Assembly (NCBI RefSeq): GCF_014396385.1
Contig: NZ_CP060716.1
Coordinates: forward strand, 1,364,001-1,428,000
Direction: 5' to 3'
DNA from: Leucobacter denitrificans
GTDB lineage: Bacteria; Actinomycetota; Actinomycetes; Actinomycetales; Microbacteriaceae
Length of the DNA: 64,000 bases
The position numbers and the translations under genes are program-made. Positions 9,678-19,253 of this stretch are shown one piece after another (within the stretch, counting starts at the first letter, position 1; every line of letters begins with the position of its first letter). The notes beneath the pieces are model-generated. The model was not told the DNA's origin. It saw only the letters and a program-made list of their open reading frames with translations, and made no database searches.

Positions 9678-10064
9678 ATGAACTTAGAACGCAAAGAAAT
9701 TTTCGTCACTACGCCCGGCAATGGCCAGTTGTATTCGGATGCTGTTGTAGCGGGCGGACTCATGTACACCACCGGGCAGATGCCCCTTGATGAGGATTGG
9801 AACCTCATATCTGAGAGCTTCGAAGAACAAGCGAGCTACGTCTTCGCGCAACTCGAAAAGGTGCTGGAGGCCGGTGGATCGGGTGTTGATCAGATCATAC
9901 GACTGACGATCTATCTGGCCGATATCGATGACACATCACGTTTGGCACCGCTGCGTCGCGCCTTTCTCGGAGACGCCAGGCCTGCGAGCGTTATTGTGCA
10001 GGTCGGTGCCTTCGGAACACCAGGGATGCGTCTTGAGGTGGAGGCTATCGCGGCTGTCAAGTAG
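9678..10064 (+). CDS. RidA/YjgF/Rid-family protein
   Basis: A 128-aa trimeric Rid protein. Family members hydrolyse reactive imines/enamines released by PLP enzymes and amine-oxidising flavoenzymes. The visible signature includes ALVYTTGQMPL-like GGLMYTTGQMPLDEDW, VDQIIRLTIYLADIDD, and the C-terminal block DARPASVIVQVGAF with the conserved Arg, then LEVEAIAAVK. The start is ATG 9678 with GGAGAAA 7 nt upstream; the longer frame would run into the preceding terminator. It is flanked by terminators on both sides. Its place beside DAO-type and amine oxidase genes fits detoxification of an imine intermediate. Confidence 0.9.
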   Translation: MNLERKEIFVTTPGNGQLYSDAVVAGGLMYTTGQMPLDEDWNLISESFEEQASYVFAQLEKVLEAGGSGVDQIIRLTIYLADIDDTSRLAPLRRAFLGDARPASVIVQVGAFGTPGMRLEVEAIAAVK

Positions 10065-10074
10065 CGTCACATAT

Positions 10075-10119
10075 AAAGTTTGGCCCGGCATCACGAAGGT
10101 GGTGCCGGGCCAAACTTTT
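10075..10119. terminator. Bidirectional terminator between ridA and amino-acid ABC genes
   Basis: AAAGTTTGGCCCGGCA (10075-10090) pairs perfectly with TGCCGGGCCAAACTTT (10103-10118). The hairpin has A-runs on one side and T-runs on the other, so it can stop both the plus-strand ridA transcript and the minus-strand ABC operon. Confidence 0.92.
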
Positions 10120-10130
10120 ATTAGACTGAC

Positions 10131-10985
10131 TTATGCAAATTGGTCGACGTCTACGATGCGAGGATCAAGACCGTAGGTCTCGACAATCTTTGCGTAGTCG
10201 CCATTCTCGTGCATCTCGTTGATCTTCTCGTTCAATGCAGCGGTGAGTTCGTCGTTGCCCTTGGTGTGGCAGATGTTTGGCAACTGAGGCTCTACCGAGC
10301 TCGAGATGACTGGATTCGGATCCATGAGTTCCGTCTTGATCTCTGAGAGCGCTTGCGTCTGATCCACAATGTACGGGGCATCGATACCTCCTACAAGCGC
10401 ATATTCGATGCGGCCGGCCTGAAGGTCCTGCAGCGTGGCATCACTGCTCTGGTACTCTTTCAGCTCACCCGCAATCTCAGCGAGCTCTTCATTCCATGTG
10501 TACCCGCTGATGGTGCCGACAACTTTTCCGCGCAGATCTTCGATGTCACTGGTGCCGTCTGCCGATGCAATTGTTGGTAGCTCAACATAGATAGGATCCG
10601 AGAGGCCCACGATCTCGCCACGTTCCTCCGTCGCGTACCAACCCCCTCCGGCAACATCAGCTCTGCCAGAGGCAACAGCCTGAATGACCGATGAGGCCGG
10701 CTGTACCTGCCAGTCGATGTCGAGGCATGCATCAGCAGCGAATGCCTTCAAGAAGTCTGCGTCGACGCCCTGCGGGGCACCGCCGTTTTCACTGAAGTAC
10801 GGCATCAACTCGTTGATCGAGACAGTTAACATGCCATCGGAAATGGTAGGAAACTCCCAACGGGGAGTGCAGTCTTCTGTTGTCGCACCGTCGCCAGTGT
10901 CGGACGACGATGAGCAACTTGCAAGTGTGGTTACCGCAAGCATTGCGACCGCAATTGACGTGGCAACTTTATGGATCTTTTTCAT
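10131..10985 (-). CDS. Amino-acid ABC transporter substrate-binding lipoprotein (SBP family 3)
   Basis: A 284-aa extracellular binding protein. The signal peptide ends in a lipobox, TTLASC, with Cys24 as the lipidation site. The mature part has family-3 features: SINELMPYFSENGGAPQGVDADFLKAF-type opening lobe, SGRADVAGGGWYATEERGEIV, LRGKVVGTISGYTW, and an ALVGGIDAPYIV hinge. It is the last gene of a four-gene importer operon, 62 bp after the second permease. A polar amino acid or related amine acid is the likely ligand. Confidence 0.92.
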   Translation of the reverse strand: MKKIHKVATSIAVAMLAVTTLASCSSSSDTGDGATTEDCTPRWEFPTISDGMLTVSINELMPYFSENGGAPQGVDADFLKAFAADACLDIDWQVQPASSVIQAVASGRADVAGGGWYATEERGEIVGLSDPIYVELPTIASADGTSDIEDLRGKVVGTISGYTWNEELAEIAGELKEYQSSDATLQDLQAGRIEYALVGGIDAPYIVDQTQALSEIKTELMDPNPVISSSVEPQLPNICHTKGNDELTAALNEKINEMHENGDYAKIVETYGLDPRIVDVDQFA

Positions 10986-11047
10986 TTCAACTCCATTGTG
11001 TGATGTGGTTACTTGGATTTGCGAACGTTACTAAGAGACGGCACCGT

Positions 11048-11707
11048 TCAAACTGACGACTTCGAACTACGCCTCTCAAGAGCCGCCACGAGCTGCGACC
11101 CTGGAATTGAGAATGCGGCGTAGATCATGCCGACAAGAATAAATAAGGTGAGGTACTGGAAATTCTTTGAAGCAATCGAGTACGCAGCGCTCATGAGTTC
11201 AGGCACAGCGATGGTGAATGCGATCGCGGTCGTCTGGAAGTAGACAATGATCCAACTCAGCAAAGGAGGGGTGATGATTCGGAAGGATTGCGGAATTGTC
11301 ACGAAGCGCACTGTGTGCCAGCGATTCAGCCCGAGCGCTGATGCTGCCTCGAGTTGACCACGTGGAATACTATCGATCCCCGACCGCATCGTATCGCTGA
11401 CGTAACCGATGTAGTTAATGGACAGCGCTATCGTCGCTGCAACGAAGGATGTCAGGGTTAGGCCCACTGATGGCATGCCGAAGTAAATGAGGTAGAGCAT
11501 GATCAGTGACGGTATTCCGCGGGCGAACTCGATGATTGCAATGAGTGTCCACCGAAGGATCTTAAATCGGCTCCGGAGACCTATGGCGGCGAGAAATGCC
11601 AGAGGAGTGCCTACCCCAACCAACGAGGCAAGCAGCAGCACACTGACCCACAAGCCCTTCAATAATTGCGGAAAGTACTCAATCGCAATTGAGATCGGAT
11701 CACTCAT
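11048..11707 (-). CDS. Amino-acid ABC transporter permease (HisMQ type)
   Basis: A 219-aa membrane protein with about five transmembrane helices. It contains the EAA-type coupling loop, RGQLEAASALGLNRWHTVRF, which docks on the ATPase. It begins 4 bp inside the end of the other permease (ATGA), so the two are translationally coupled and probably form a heterodimer. FARGIPSLIMLYLIYFGMP is a common family segment. Confidence 0.92.
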   Translation of the reverse strand: MSDPISIAIEYFPQLLKGLWVSVLLLASLVGVGTPLAFLAAIGLRSRFKILRWTLIAIIEFARGIPSLIMLYLIYFGMPSVGLTLTSFVAATIALSINYIGYVSDTMRSGIDSIPRGQLEAASALGLNRWHTVRFVTIPQSFRIITPPLLSWIIVYFQTTAIAFTIAVPELMSAAYSIASKNFQYLTLFILVGMIYAAFSIPGSQLVAALERRSSKSSV

Positions 11708-12396
11708 TTGATCGTCACCGCCTCGGTGAGGGTCGTCGCCGACTGTACTCGTGTTCTCCTGCCAGAGAACCGTTCGTCAAGCCAGCGTCCGAAGATACCG
11801 ACGGGCACGCTGATCGCAAGATAAACAAGGCCCGCTGCGAGAAAGACAAGAAGTCCTTCTCCACTCGATCGATTCAGGCTGGTTGCGATCGAGGTAACAT
11901 CAGCGACCCCGACCACCGAAACGAATGCGCTGTCCTTGAGAATCGCTATAAGGTAGCCGACCGCAAGTGGAAGGATCGTCTTGACCGCTTGCGGAAAAAC
12001 GACGAGCACATTGACTTTGAGCCTGCTCATTCCGAGCGCGGTACCGGCCTCTACCTGCCCCGTGGGAACCGCCCGAAGACCAGACCGGTAGATTTCGGTG
12101 AGATAGGCAGATGCCACTAGGGAGAACACCCAGATTCCGGTCTCGATCGGGCTGAGCCTGAGTCCAATTATCGGGAATCCAAAGTAGACGATAAACAGCC
12201 AGGCGAGCGGTGGAACCCCTCGAAGGATCTCGACCCAGGCACCGCCAAGAAAACGAAGAATACCGAAACTCGATCGGCGGGCGGCAGTAATCGCAATAGC
12301 TAGGAGCCCACCAGCTACAAATGAAACCACTGCGACGAGCAGCGTGTATTGCAATCCGCGGAGCAGTGCGGGAAAGAACTCAAAGAAGACCATCAT
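11704..12396 (-). CDS. Amino-acid ABC transporter permease (HisMQ type)
   Basis: A 230-aa inner-membrane permease, partner of the next gene. The family segment [18 protein letters not shown] is followed by the EAA loop, [20 protein letters not shown]. It overlaps the ATPase gene upstream by 4 bp and the second permease downstream by 4 bp, a tightly coupled importer operon. Confidence 0.92.
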   Translation of the reverse strand: MMVFFEFFPALLRGLQYTLLVAVVSFVAGGLLAIAITAARRSSFGILRFLGGAWVEILRGVPPLAWLFIVYFGFPIIGLRLSPIETGIWVFSLVASAYLTEIYRSGLRAVPTGQVEAGTALGMSRLKVNVLVVFPQAVKTILPLAVGYLIAILKDSAFVSVVGVADVTSIATSLNRSSGEGLLVFLAAGLVYLAISVPVGIFGRWLDERFSGRRTRVQSATTLTEAVTIK

Positions 12397-13169
12397 CGCT
12401 CCAGAACTGCATGCAGGAAACGTTGGGTTCGCGGGTGCTGCGGATTGCGCAACACGTCGCGAGGCTTGCCCTCTTCGACTATGCGCCCGTCTGAGATAAA
12501 CACAAGACGGTCTGCAACGTCTTCCGCGAACTGCATTTCGTGCGTGACCACGATCATCGTCATTCCCGCTTCTGCGAGCTCACGCATAACTGTCAACACC
12601 TCCGCACCCAGCTCGGGGTCGAGCGCTGATGTGGGCTCGTCGAAAAGCACCACGAGCGGATCAAGCGCCAACGTGCGGGCAATTGCGATTCTCTGCTGTT
12701 GACCTCCTGAACACTCGTCTGGTCGATGATTCGCACGTTCGGCAAGACCTACCCGGTCGAGCAACGCGAGGGCTTTCTCGCGGGCCTCCTGTTTCGAGCG
12801 ACCGAGTGCGTGAATCTGCGCCAGCATCACATTCTCGAGGGCGGTGAGGTTGGGAAATAGGTTGAACTGCTGGAAGACCATGCCAACACGACGTCTGAGC
12901 TGGGCGAGGTCCCTAGCATTCGGGTGACGATCCCTGCCTTCAGTGATTGCAACTCCATCGATGCGCACTGTTCCGCTCGTGGGTGATTGCAAGTGGTTGA
13001 TACACCTAAGAAACGTGCTCTTGCCCGAACCGCTCGGTCCGATAATGGCGACGACTTCGCCACGTTCGACGGTGAGACTGATGTCTTGCACAGCGGGTTT
13101 GCCATTGAATTCGACACTGATGTTCTCTGCTACCAGAAAAGGCTGCGTGTCTTCAGAGTGCTGCGCCAT
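12393..13169 (-). CDS. Amino-acid ABC transporter ATP-binding protein (GlnQ/HisP type)
   Basis: A 258-aa ATPase that powers import. Walker A is [11 protein letters not shown], the signature [15 protein letters not shown], and Walker [15 protein letters not shown]; the H-loop is VVTHEMQF. I start at ATG 13169, which has AAAGGGG 6 nt upstream. The frame is open to 13322 but that extension has no ribosome site and crosses a strong hairpin. It is the first gene of the operon ATPase, permease, permease, binding protein. Confidence 0.94.
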   Translation of the reverse strand: MAQHSEDTQPFLVAENISVEFNGKPAVQDISLTVERGEVVAIIGPSGSGKSTFLRCINHLQSPTSGTVRIDGVAITEGRDRHPNARDLAQLRRRVGMVFQQFNLFPNLTALENVMLAQIHALGRSKQEAREKALALLDRVGLAERANHRPDECSGGQQQRIAIARTLALDPLVVLFDEPTSALDPELGAEVLTVMRELAEAGMTMIVVTHEMQFAEDVADRLVFISDGRIVEEGKPRDVLRNPQHPRTQRFLHAVLER

Positions 13170-13279
13170 TCGATACCCCTTTGAATAACCCGACGATTGC
13201 GTCGCAACTCCATTGAAGACCGTTGCATCGGATCGTGGTACTGAAGAAACTCTCAAGAAGGACCAGTACCTTTGGATTC

Positions 13280-13329
13280 CTACCAATTGGGTCGTCGTAG
13301 CTACACCGCGACGACGACCCAATTGGTAG
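13280..13329 (-). terminator. Very long perfect hairpin between APC permease and ABC operon
   Basis: CTACCAATTGGGTCGTCG (13280-13297) pairs with CGACGACCCAATTGGTAG (13312-13329), plus one more T:A pair, giving a 19-bp perfect stem with a 12-nt loop. It starts 5 nt after the permease stop. There is no T-run after it on the minus strand, so termination is likely but not certain; an operator for the ABC operon is the alternative. Confidence 0.7.
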
Positions 13330-13334
13330 TTTCT

Positions 13335-14864
13335 CTAAGTCGCGTCCTTCACCGCTGGTTGAGGTACGCTGGCAGAACTCGTGGCCGCAGTCTCCAAAAC
13401 CTCGGTCGAGATCGTCTGCCTTCCAATCCGCTCGTAGACGTCAGGCTTGTTCCGACGCAGAACGAGGGACCACACGAACCCGATGACGAACGCAAGTGCA
13501 ATTATCAGAAGCAGCACCGTCGAGGTCATCACGTTTCCGCCGATAAGGTCGGGGAAGTTCATTACGCCGAGAACAACCATGGCGAGAAGGGCCACACCAG
13601 AGATGGCGGGAGCCGTTTGGCGCTTCCATCGAGAGATTGGAATGTGTGTATTCTTCGAGAAATATCTGAAAATCGCAAAGCTCGTGAGTGTCATGGCAGA
13701 GAGAATGCCGACAGAGGCGAGACCCGCGAACCAGCCGTAGGATTCTTCCGCAGTAAGACCCCAGAACACGACAATTGCGACGAGTAACGCGTACACCGCA
13801 CTCACTACCATGGATGCACGGTGAGGAGAATGATGCTTTTTGTGTGCGATACCCAGAGCCTTCGGCAGTACTCCGTCAACCGAAAGCGAGTACACGTAGC
13901 GCGTCGTCACATTTTGGATGGCAAGGTGCGCCGCGAAGATACTCGTGAGCAAGAAAACATTTGTGATGTCCACGAACGTCTGCCCGGCAAACGTACGCGC
14001 TACGGTAAAGAATGCGCCAGCAGGGTCATCTGACGCCATCTGGATCGCATTCGATGCTCCCATGCCGGTGATAAATGCCCATGAAGTGACGAGGTAGAGC
14101 ACACCAATAAATATCGCGACCACGATCGTCGCCCGGGGAATCGTGCGCTCAGGATCCTTCGCTTCTTCACGATAGATCGCAGTTGCTTCAAATCCGCAAT
14201 AGAGGCAGGCCGCAAAAACAAGCGCGATGCCGATCCCGCCAGATGCGAAGTTCTGCGGACTGAACACCTCAAGTGTGATCCCTTCGGCACCACCCTTCGA
14301 AAAGACGATGACGTCGAAGAGCAGTATCATAACGAGCTCAATCATGAGTAGAACGCCGAGCACTTTGGCGGAAATAGCTACGTGGAAGTAAGCGAGTGTT
14401 GCTACCAGCGCCCAGAACGCAGCGCTATACAGCCACCAGGGAAGATCTGGGCCACCGCGCGACGAAACAAATGACGCAGCTGACAGACCAGCAAAGGCAT
14501 AGAATCCCAGGCCGATTGCAAAATATGAGGCGAGGATCATGAGCCCTGACCCAAGTCCGGCGCTTCGCCCAAATCCAGCGGTAACGTAGGCATAAAACGC
14601 GCCGGGATTCTTGACGTATTTCGTCATTGCCCCAAACCCAACCGCAAATATGAGGAATGCGATTGTGACCGGAATAAACGCCGCAGGTGCTCCCAATCCG
14701 TTACCGTAGGCAATGATGAAGGTGATGTAACCCACTACACCAGTGAGGGGCCCAGCGTACGCGAGCGTCGCCAATGTGATATCGAATGTCCCGAGCCGTC
14801 CCTTGAGGTCCGGGTTCTTCGAACCAACTGTCTGTTCTTGTTGTGACACAGATACGTCTTTCAT
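13335..14864 (-). CDS. APC-superfamily amino acid/amine permease
   Basis: A 509-aa secondary transporter with about 12 hydrophobic helices. The N-terminal LATLAYAGPLTGVVGYITFI segment and the glycine-rich helices (FVSSRGGPDLPWWLYSAAFW region) fit APC amino acid or polyamine porters, and AACLYCGFEATAIYREEAKDP is the conserved TM6-loop-TM7 entry. The start ATG at 14864 lacks a clear ribosome site; it lies 42 bp after the GMC oxidoreductase gene, so translation may depend on upstream transcription of that operon. It probably imports the amine that the two upstream oxidases use. Confidence 0.87.
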   Translation of the reverse strand: MKDVSVSQQEQTVGSKNPDLKGRLGTFDITLATLAYAGPLTGVVGYITFIIAYGNGLGAPAAFIPVTIAFLIFAVGFGAMTKYVKNPGAFYAYVTAGFGRSAGLGSGLMILASYFAIGLGFYAFAGLSAASFVSSRGGPDLPWWLYSAAFWALVATLAYFHVAISAKVLGVLLMIELVMILLFDVIVFSKGGAEGITLEVFSPQNFASGGIGIALVFAACLYCGFEATAIYREEAKDPERTIPRATIVVAIFIGVLYLVTSWAFITGMGASNAIQMASDDPAGAFFTVARTFAGQTFVDITNVFLLTSIFAAHLAIQNVTTRYVYSLSVDGVLPKALGIAHKKHHSPHRASMVVSAVYALLVAIVVFWGLTAEESYGWFAGLASVGILSAMTLTSFAIFRYFSKNTHIPISRWKRQTAPAISGVALLAMVVLGVMNFPDLIGGNVMTSTVLLLIIALAFVIGFVWSLVLRRNKPDVYERIGRQTISTEVLETAATSSASVPQPAVKDAT

Positions 14865-14906
14865 TGTTTATTGATCGTTGATTTTGTCTTTCGAGAGAGC
14901 AAGCGA

Positions 14907-16541
14907 CTAATTTGGGCTTATCTGCGTCGTTGCATTCTCGACGAGATTGATAGCACCACGTGCAGCGAACGCGACGACGGTGGGCGTGGGGTTGACTGCT
15001 GAAGAGGTCACAAAGACACTGCCGTCGAAGACATAGAGGTTGGGTACGTCGTGGCTTCGTCCAAACTCATCGACCACGGATGTTTCAGGATCGTTGCCAC
15101 AACGCGCGGTGCCGAGCATGTGCCAACCCACCTCCGGCATCCACTCGACGCGTTTCGTCTCGATCGCGCCGCTGGCGAGATGCGCCTCTGTCATGCGCTC
15201 AACTTGAAACTCAAGGTTCTTTCGGCTGTCTTCTGAGATCCGGTACGTGATCTTCGGTGCAGGAAGGCCGGAGCTGTCTACGAGTTTGTCGCTCAAGGTC
15301 ACGGTGTTGGATTCAAGTGGGAGATCTTCGATCTCGGCTCCCCATTCGAAGGAGCGGCCGAGCGCGCGCTCGACAAGGCGATGTCCCGCAGCTCCTGTGC
15401 GCTCTTCAAGTGGAAGGTCTGCGTACCGTTCAAGAACCTCTATTGGGCCTGGAATCGGCATAGAGAACCACTTAGCACCGCGGACAAACCCTCTTGCTGG
15501 ATCAGATTCAGCGAATTGCATCGAATTGATGTTGGCACCGTGCGGGCCAAGCCAGCTTTCAAGTGGATCCTCGTATACACCCATGACAGTCACGAGCGGG
15601 TGCATCATCAAATTCTTTCCCACCAGTCCTGATGAATTGGCAATCCCATTTGGGAATCTCTTCGAAGTTGAGAGAAGCATGAGACGAGCGGTTCCGACTG
15701 CGTTTCCGCAAACGATGACGAGAGAGGCAGACGCGTGATGTTCGTTACCTTCGACGTCGATCCAGGTCGCTCCGGTCGCTAATCCTTCGGCGTTGACGGT
15801 AATCTCGCTGACCCGAGCTTCCGTAATGAGCTGGGCGCCAGCAGCAATCGCGGCGGGCCACATCGCAACGTCGAAAGAGGCCTTCGCACCCTCTGGGCAG
15901 CCCGTCATGCAGGTGCCCCAGCGCGCGCACGCTCCGCGATCGCCAATGTTCTTCGTCGTGATCGCGTGACTATTCGGCCACCAGTGCCAACCCAGTTTGT
16001 TCATCCCTTCCGCTGCCTTCACTCCAATGCGACCGATCGGCACACCATCAAGAGGTGGTGCGACATTCCCGGGGTAGGCGGTGTCTCCTGGGAAACCAGA
16101 TGAGCTGATCATCTCGTCAGCGAGCTCGTAGTACGGTTCGAGATCTTCGTAAGCAAGCGGCCAATCATCGGCGACCCCTGTCAGGCTCTTCACTCGAAAA
16201 TCTGAAGGCACGAATCGAGGCCATTCGGCACCAAACATGATCGAGCTGCCGCCAACGCCGTTGAAGTTGTACGGATGCATCTCGGCGTCTTCGACATCGC
16301 AAGGGTAATCCCAAGAGTTTTGTCGCCTATTAGGATTCGCCGACCATGGTCCGCTCGCGAGAACCTCACGTTCGAGCTTGTCACTCGGATAATCGAGTCG
16401 GTTTACCCAGCCACCTTGCTCGAGCACAGTTACCGAGTATCCACTCTCCGCAAGAATGCGGGCAGCGGTCGCACCAGACGGCCCCGCACCGACTATCAAC
16501 ACGTCGGAATGCTCGGCACCCCTGAGGTTAATCGCGCTCAT
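14907..16541 (-). CDS. GMC-family FAD oxidoreductase
   Basis: A 544-aa flavoenzyme of the glucose-methanol-choline family, oxidising an alcohol (or choline-like substrate) to an aldehyde or acid. The N-terminal FAD motif is VLIVGAGPSGATAARILAES, and the C-terminal GMC block has the His of VGWHMLGTARCGND and the Asn of SSAVNPTPTVVAFAARGA, the usual active-site pair. GAGGGGA lies 6 nt before ATG 16541. It is 39 bp downstream of the amine oxidase gene. The CARWGTCMTGCPEGAKASFD cysteine-rich segment resembles the gluconate/sorbose dehydrogenase subgroup of GMC enzymes. Confidence 0.88.
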   Translation of the reverse strand: MSAINLRGAEHSDVLIVGAGPSGATAARILAESGYSVTVLEQGGWVNRLDYPSDKLEREVLASGPWSANPNRRQNSWDYPCDVEDAEMHPYNFNGVGGSSIMFGAEWPRFVPSDFRVKSLTGVADDWPLAYEDLEPYYELADEMISSSGFPGDTAYPGNVAPPLDGVPIGRIGVKAAEGMNKLGWHWWPNSHAITTKNIGDRGACARWGTCMTGCPEGAKASFDVAMWPAAIAAGAQLITEARVSEITVNAEGLATGATWIDVEGNEHHASASLVIVCGNAVGTARLMLLSTSKRFPNGIANSSGLVGKNLMMHPLVTVMGVYEDPLESWLGPHGANINSMQFAESDPARGFVRGAKWFSMPIPGPIEVLERYADLPLEERTGAAGHRLVERALGRSFEWGAEIEDLPLESNTVTLSDKLVDSSGLPAPKITYRISEDSRKNLEFQVERMTEAHLASGAIETKRVEWMPEVGWHMLGTARCGNDPETSVVDEFGRSHDVPNLYVFDGSVFVTSSAVNPTPTVVAFAARGAINLVENATTQISPN

Positions 16542-16580
16542 CTTCTTCCCCTCTTCATTCGCAACCCTGGACGTCGCGTG

Positions 16581-17882
16581 CTACTGCAAAGAGTGCGCAA
16601 CCTGTTCGGCGACATCGACACCACTCGAGAGTGCTCCCGCGATCCACCCCGTCCACACCATCGAGTGGTCCGCCCCAGCGAAATATACATTTCCGTGAGG
16701 CGCGGCAAAGGCTTTGTGTTCCCCGCTCGCGACCCAACCCGGATCAATGATCATCGAGGTTCCGTCAGAGAACTCATCGCCGATCCAGTCGTGGGTATCT
16801 ATCGCGACAACCTCGACGTCAGGAAGATAGTTGCGGAGCGCCTGCTCAACACTGTCTTTGCTAAATGTGTCGACTTTAGCCACGTCATATCCGAAGTTGC
16901 AGAGGAGTGACGTGCCGTCTTCGAGTCGGTAGATCTCGCAAGTCCACTCGAAGCCCTGGTCCCACCCGACCGCAAGGAATCCCTTTGGAACATTTCGGCA
17001 CTGCGCCCAAACCTTGAATGACTTCGACTTCGTTCCCTTTTCGACTTTACCTGCCGCAAGTTCGGGAAGTGCAGGGGTGAATTCCACTCGATGGAGCGAG
17101 TTGATCGGGACCGTGCATATCACTCGCTTCCCGGTGAAACTATCGTTGTCAGTTTCAACCGTCACAGTTCCGTTATCGGACTCCAGGACGCGACGTACCC
17201 GCGCACCAAACTTGATCTCGCCCGAGAAAGATCCCGCAATTGCTTCTGCTAGCGATCGCGTTCCATGCGTGAAGCGCTGAGAAAGCCCGTAGTGCAAACT
17301 CGTTATGCGGTTGTCGAACTGGCCGAAGATTGTGAGGAAGTGGAGCAATGACACATCTACTTCATTCGTCCCGCTGTACATGGAGGCCCACGCATAAATG
17401 AACTCTCTTGTGGCGAGCGGGAGCTCTTTGAAGGGCGGCCAATCAGCGAGAGGAACGTCAAGATCCGAGTAGTCTTCTGAATCGAGCACCTTACCGTTCG
17501 GAACTCGCTTGAGCGCCTCATACAATGCCGAAATTGCTCTCTCGGCTAGAGGAAATTCGTCGGCTGGAATCGGCGCGTGCTTGCGCCTTTGCCCACCTGT
17601 GACCCAGAGCATCTCCTCACAGCCATCTTGATCAACTATTTCGATGCCATAGCGGTCGACCTCACGCATCAAGGTAGGCATCGAGTCTTTCGAAAACCAT
17701 GTGCCGCCCATCTCGATTTCGTGATCGGTGTCGCCAAACTTTCGATACCAGGTGCGACCACCGATGCGATCACGACCCTCAAGCACGAGCACACTGTGAC
17801 CCTTCTCGCTCAGGTCTCTCGCTGCCGAAAGCCCGGAGAATCCCGCTCCAATAACGACGACGTCAAAAGTTCCTTCAGACAT
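16581..17882 (-). CDS. Flavin-containing monoamine oxidase
   Basis: A 433-aa amine oxidase expected to convert a primary or secondary amine to an aldehyde with hydrogen peroxide and ammonia. The N-terminal FAD motif VVIGAGFSGLSAARDLSEKG is followed by VLEGRDRIGGRTWYR, the standard MAO signature. The C-terminus GNVYFAGADHSMVWTGWIAG is the FAD-binding and substrate end; no Cys is at the place of covalent FAD attachment, so FAD is probably non-covalent. ATG at 17882 has GAGGGG 5 nt upstream; a GTG four codons earlier lies inside that region. It sits between the alcohol dehydrogenase and GMC genes in one operon, so successive oxidation is plausible. Confidence 0.9.
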   Translation of the reverse strand: MSEGTFDVVVIGAGFSGLSAARDLSEKGHSVLVLEGRDRIGGRTWYRKFGDTDHEIEMGGTWFSKDSMPTLMREVDRYGIEIVDQDGCEEMLWVTGGQRRKHAPIPADEFPLAERAISALYEALKRVPNGKVLDSEDYSDLDVPLADWPPFKELPLATREFIYAWASMYSGTNEVDVSLLHFLTIFGQFDNRITSLHYGLSQRFTHGTRSLAEAIAGSFSGEIKFGARVRRVLESDNGTVTVETDNDSFTGKRVICTVPINSLHRVEFTPALPELAAGKVEKGTKSKSFKVWAQCRNVPKGFLAVGWDQGFEWTCEIYRLEDGTSLLCNFGYDVAKVDTFSKDSVEQALRNYLPDVEVVAIDTHDWIGDEFSDGTSMIIDPGWVASGEHKAFAAPHGNVYFAGADHSMVWTGWIAGALSSGVDVAEQVAHSLQ

Positions 17883-17924
17883 AAAGCCCCTCACCTCACT
17901 GTGATCTAAATCGAAAATTGCAGT

Positions 17925-19001
17925 TTATCTAAACTGAATGAGCGGCTTCAGTACTCCGACGCTACTGTCACCGAGTTCTGTCAACGCACGCCCGACCTCG
18001 TCAAATGAATAAGTGTGTGTGAAGAACACATTAGGGTCGAATGGCTCGCTCTCGAGCAAACGCAGCAAACGCGAGATACGTTCACTACCGCAGAGTTGAA
18101 AAGTGCTCAAGATTGTTTTATCTCCGAGCCCCCATCCCCATTGCTCGATGGGAAGTGACAAGGACGATTCGGCGGCGCCGTCGTACGAACTGAGCACGCT
18201 CGTCGTGCCACCAAGGCGCGTGAGCTCGATCGCGAGCGGAAACGCTTGGGTAGAGCCAGAGGCCTCCACGACAAGATCGGCGCCTGCGCCGTCGGTGAGC
18301 CGTAGCACTTCAGCTCGGACATCATCATCCGTATGGTTCAACGTCACTGTTGCTCCGAGCGCGCGCGCACGATCTTCGCCGCCCGGTCGATTCTTCACAA
18401 CAATGACGCGGGCCGCGCCCTGCAGTTTCGCCGTCACAGTTGCTGCAAGGCCAACATGGCCTTGACCAATCACTACTACTGTGCTTCCAAGTGCAATGTT
18501 CGCCGCTTCCACACCAGAGCTACCGGATGCAAGAGTGTCTATCGCGAGCAACGCTGCGGCGTCGCTCACCCCGTCCGGAATCCGCACGAGGTTCTCGCGG
18601 GCATCTGTCACGCGATAGAACTCTGCAAGGTACCCGTCTCGGGAAACTCCGGCGGTGTACCCACCCCAGATGGTTCCTCCACAGTGACCTTTAAACCCGC
18701 GTTGGCAGTTTGTACATTGCCCACACGGGGAAGTCGAGGCAGCTCCCACGCGATCACCAATTTCGAAGCCTTCTACAAGTTCACCGATCGCGTGAACGGT
18801 TCCGATCGCCTCATGCCCGACTACGATTCCCCGCTGGTCGACGGATCCCGTTGCGAAGTCGAAGTCACCCTTAACTGTCGCAATATCAGCGGAACACATC
18901 GAGGCTGCCGTCGTGCGAACGATCACATCGTTTGGGCCAGGCTGAGGCAACTCGCGCGTTTCGATCCTTGCCCCGCCGCCGCGAGCAACAAACGCTCGCA
19001 T
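17925..19001 (-). CDS. Zinc-dependent alcohol dehydrogenase (MDR family)
   Basis: A 358-aa NAD(P)-dependent alcohol dehydrogenase. Catalytic zinc ligands Cys36 (SMCSADI) and His63-Glu64 (VVGHEAIG) are present. The structural zinc site has its four cysteines at 93, 96, 99 and 107 (CGQCTNC then C). The cofactor motif is GQGHVGLAA. The start is taken at ATG 19001 because MRAFVARGGGARIETRELP is the usual beginning; the GGAGG there is closer to the ATG than normal. The frame is open to a GTG at 19094 without homology-like sequence. First gene of the operon ADH, amine oxidase, GMC enzyme, permease. Confidence 0.86.
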   Translation of the reverse strand: MRAFVARGGGARIETRELPQPGPNDVIVRTTAASMCSADIATVKGDFDFATGSVDQRGIVVGHEAIGTVHAIGELVEGFEIGDRVGAASTSPCGQCTNCQRGFKGHCGGTIWGGYTAGVSRDGYLAEFYRVTDARENLVRIPDGVSDAAALLAIDTLASGSSGVEAANIALGSTVVVIGQGHVGLAATVTAKLQGAARVIVVKNRPGGEDRARALGATVTLNHTDDDVRAEVLRLTDGAGADLVVEASGSTQAFPLAIELTRLGGTTSVLSSYDGAAESSLSLPIEQWGWGLGDKTILSTFQLCGSERISRLLRLLESEPFDPNVFFTHTYSFDEVGRALTELGDSSVGVLKPLIQFR

Positions 19002-19253
19002 GTCCCTCCGAGAAACGTCGCCGCGATCACCTACTACTTCGGTCACGTCCACCCCGCCCCTTGCATCTGCAATCGACCGCAGCTCATGATGCACACGACT
19101 GCTGCTCGTACTTCACAGTAGTAACGACCAGACTTTTTGCGTTTAGAAATTCGCCAATTCTGCCACGCAGGACCTGGTGTACTTCACAACGGACGGGCAT
19201 GAGCCCAACGCCGTAAGGTTGACGATAAGACTGAGGATAAGGAACGATTCATC

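Noticed and set aside
13170..13322. N-terminal extension of the amino-acid ABC ATPase
   Set aside because: It would be translated through a 19-bp hairpin, has no ribosome site, and the ATG at 13169 has a good one.
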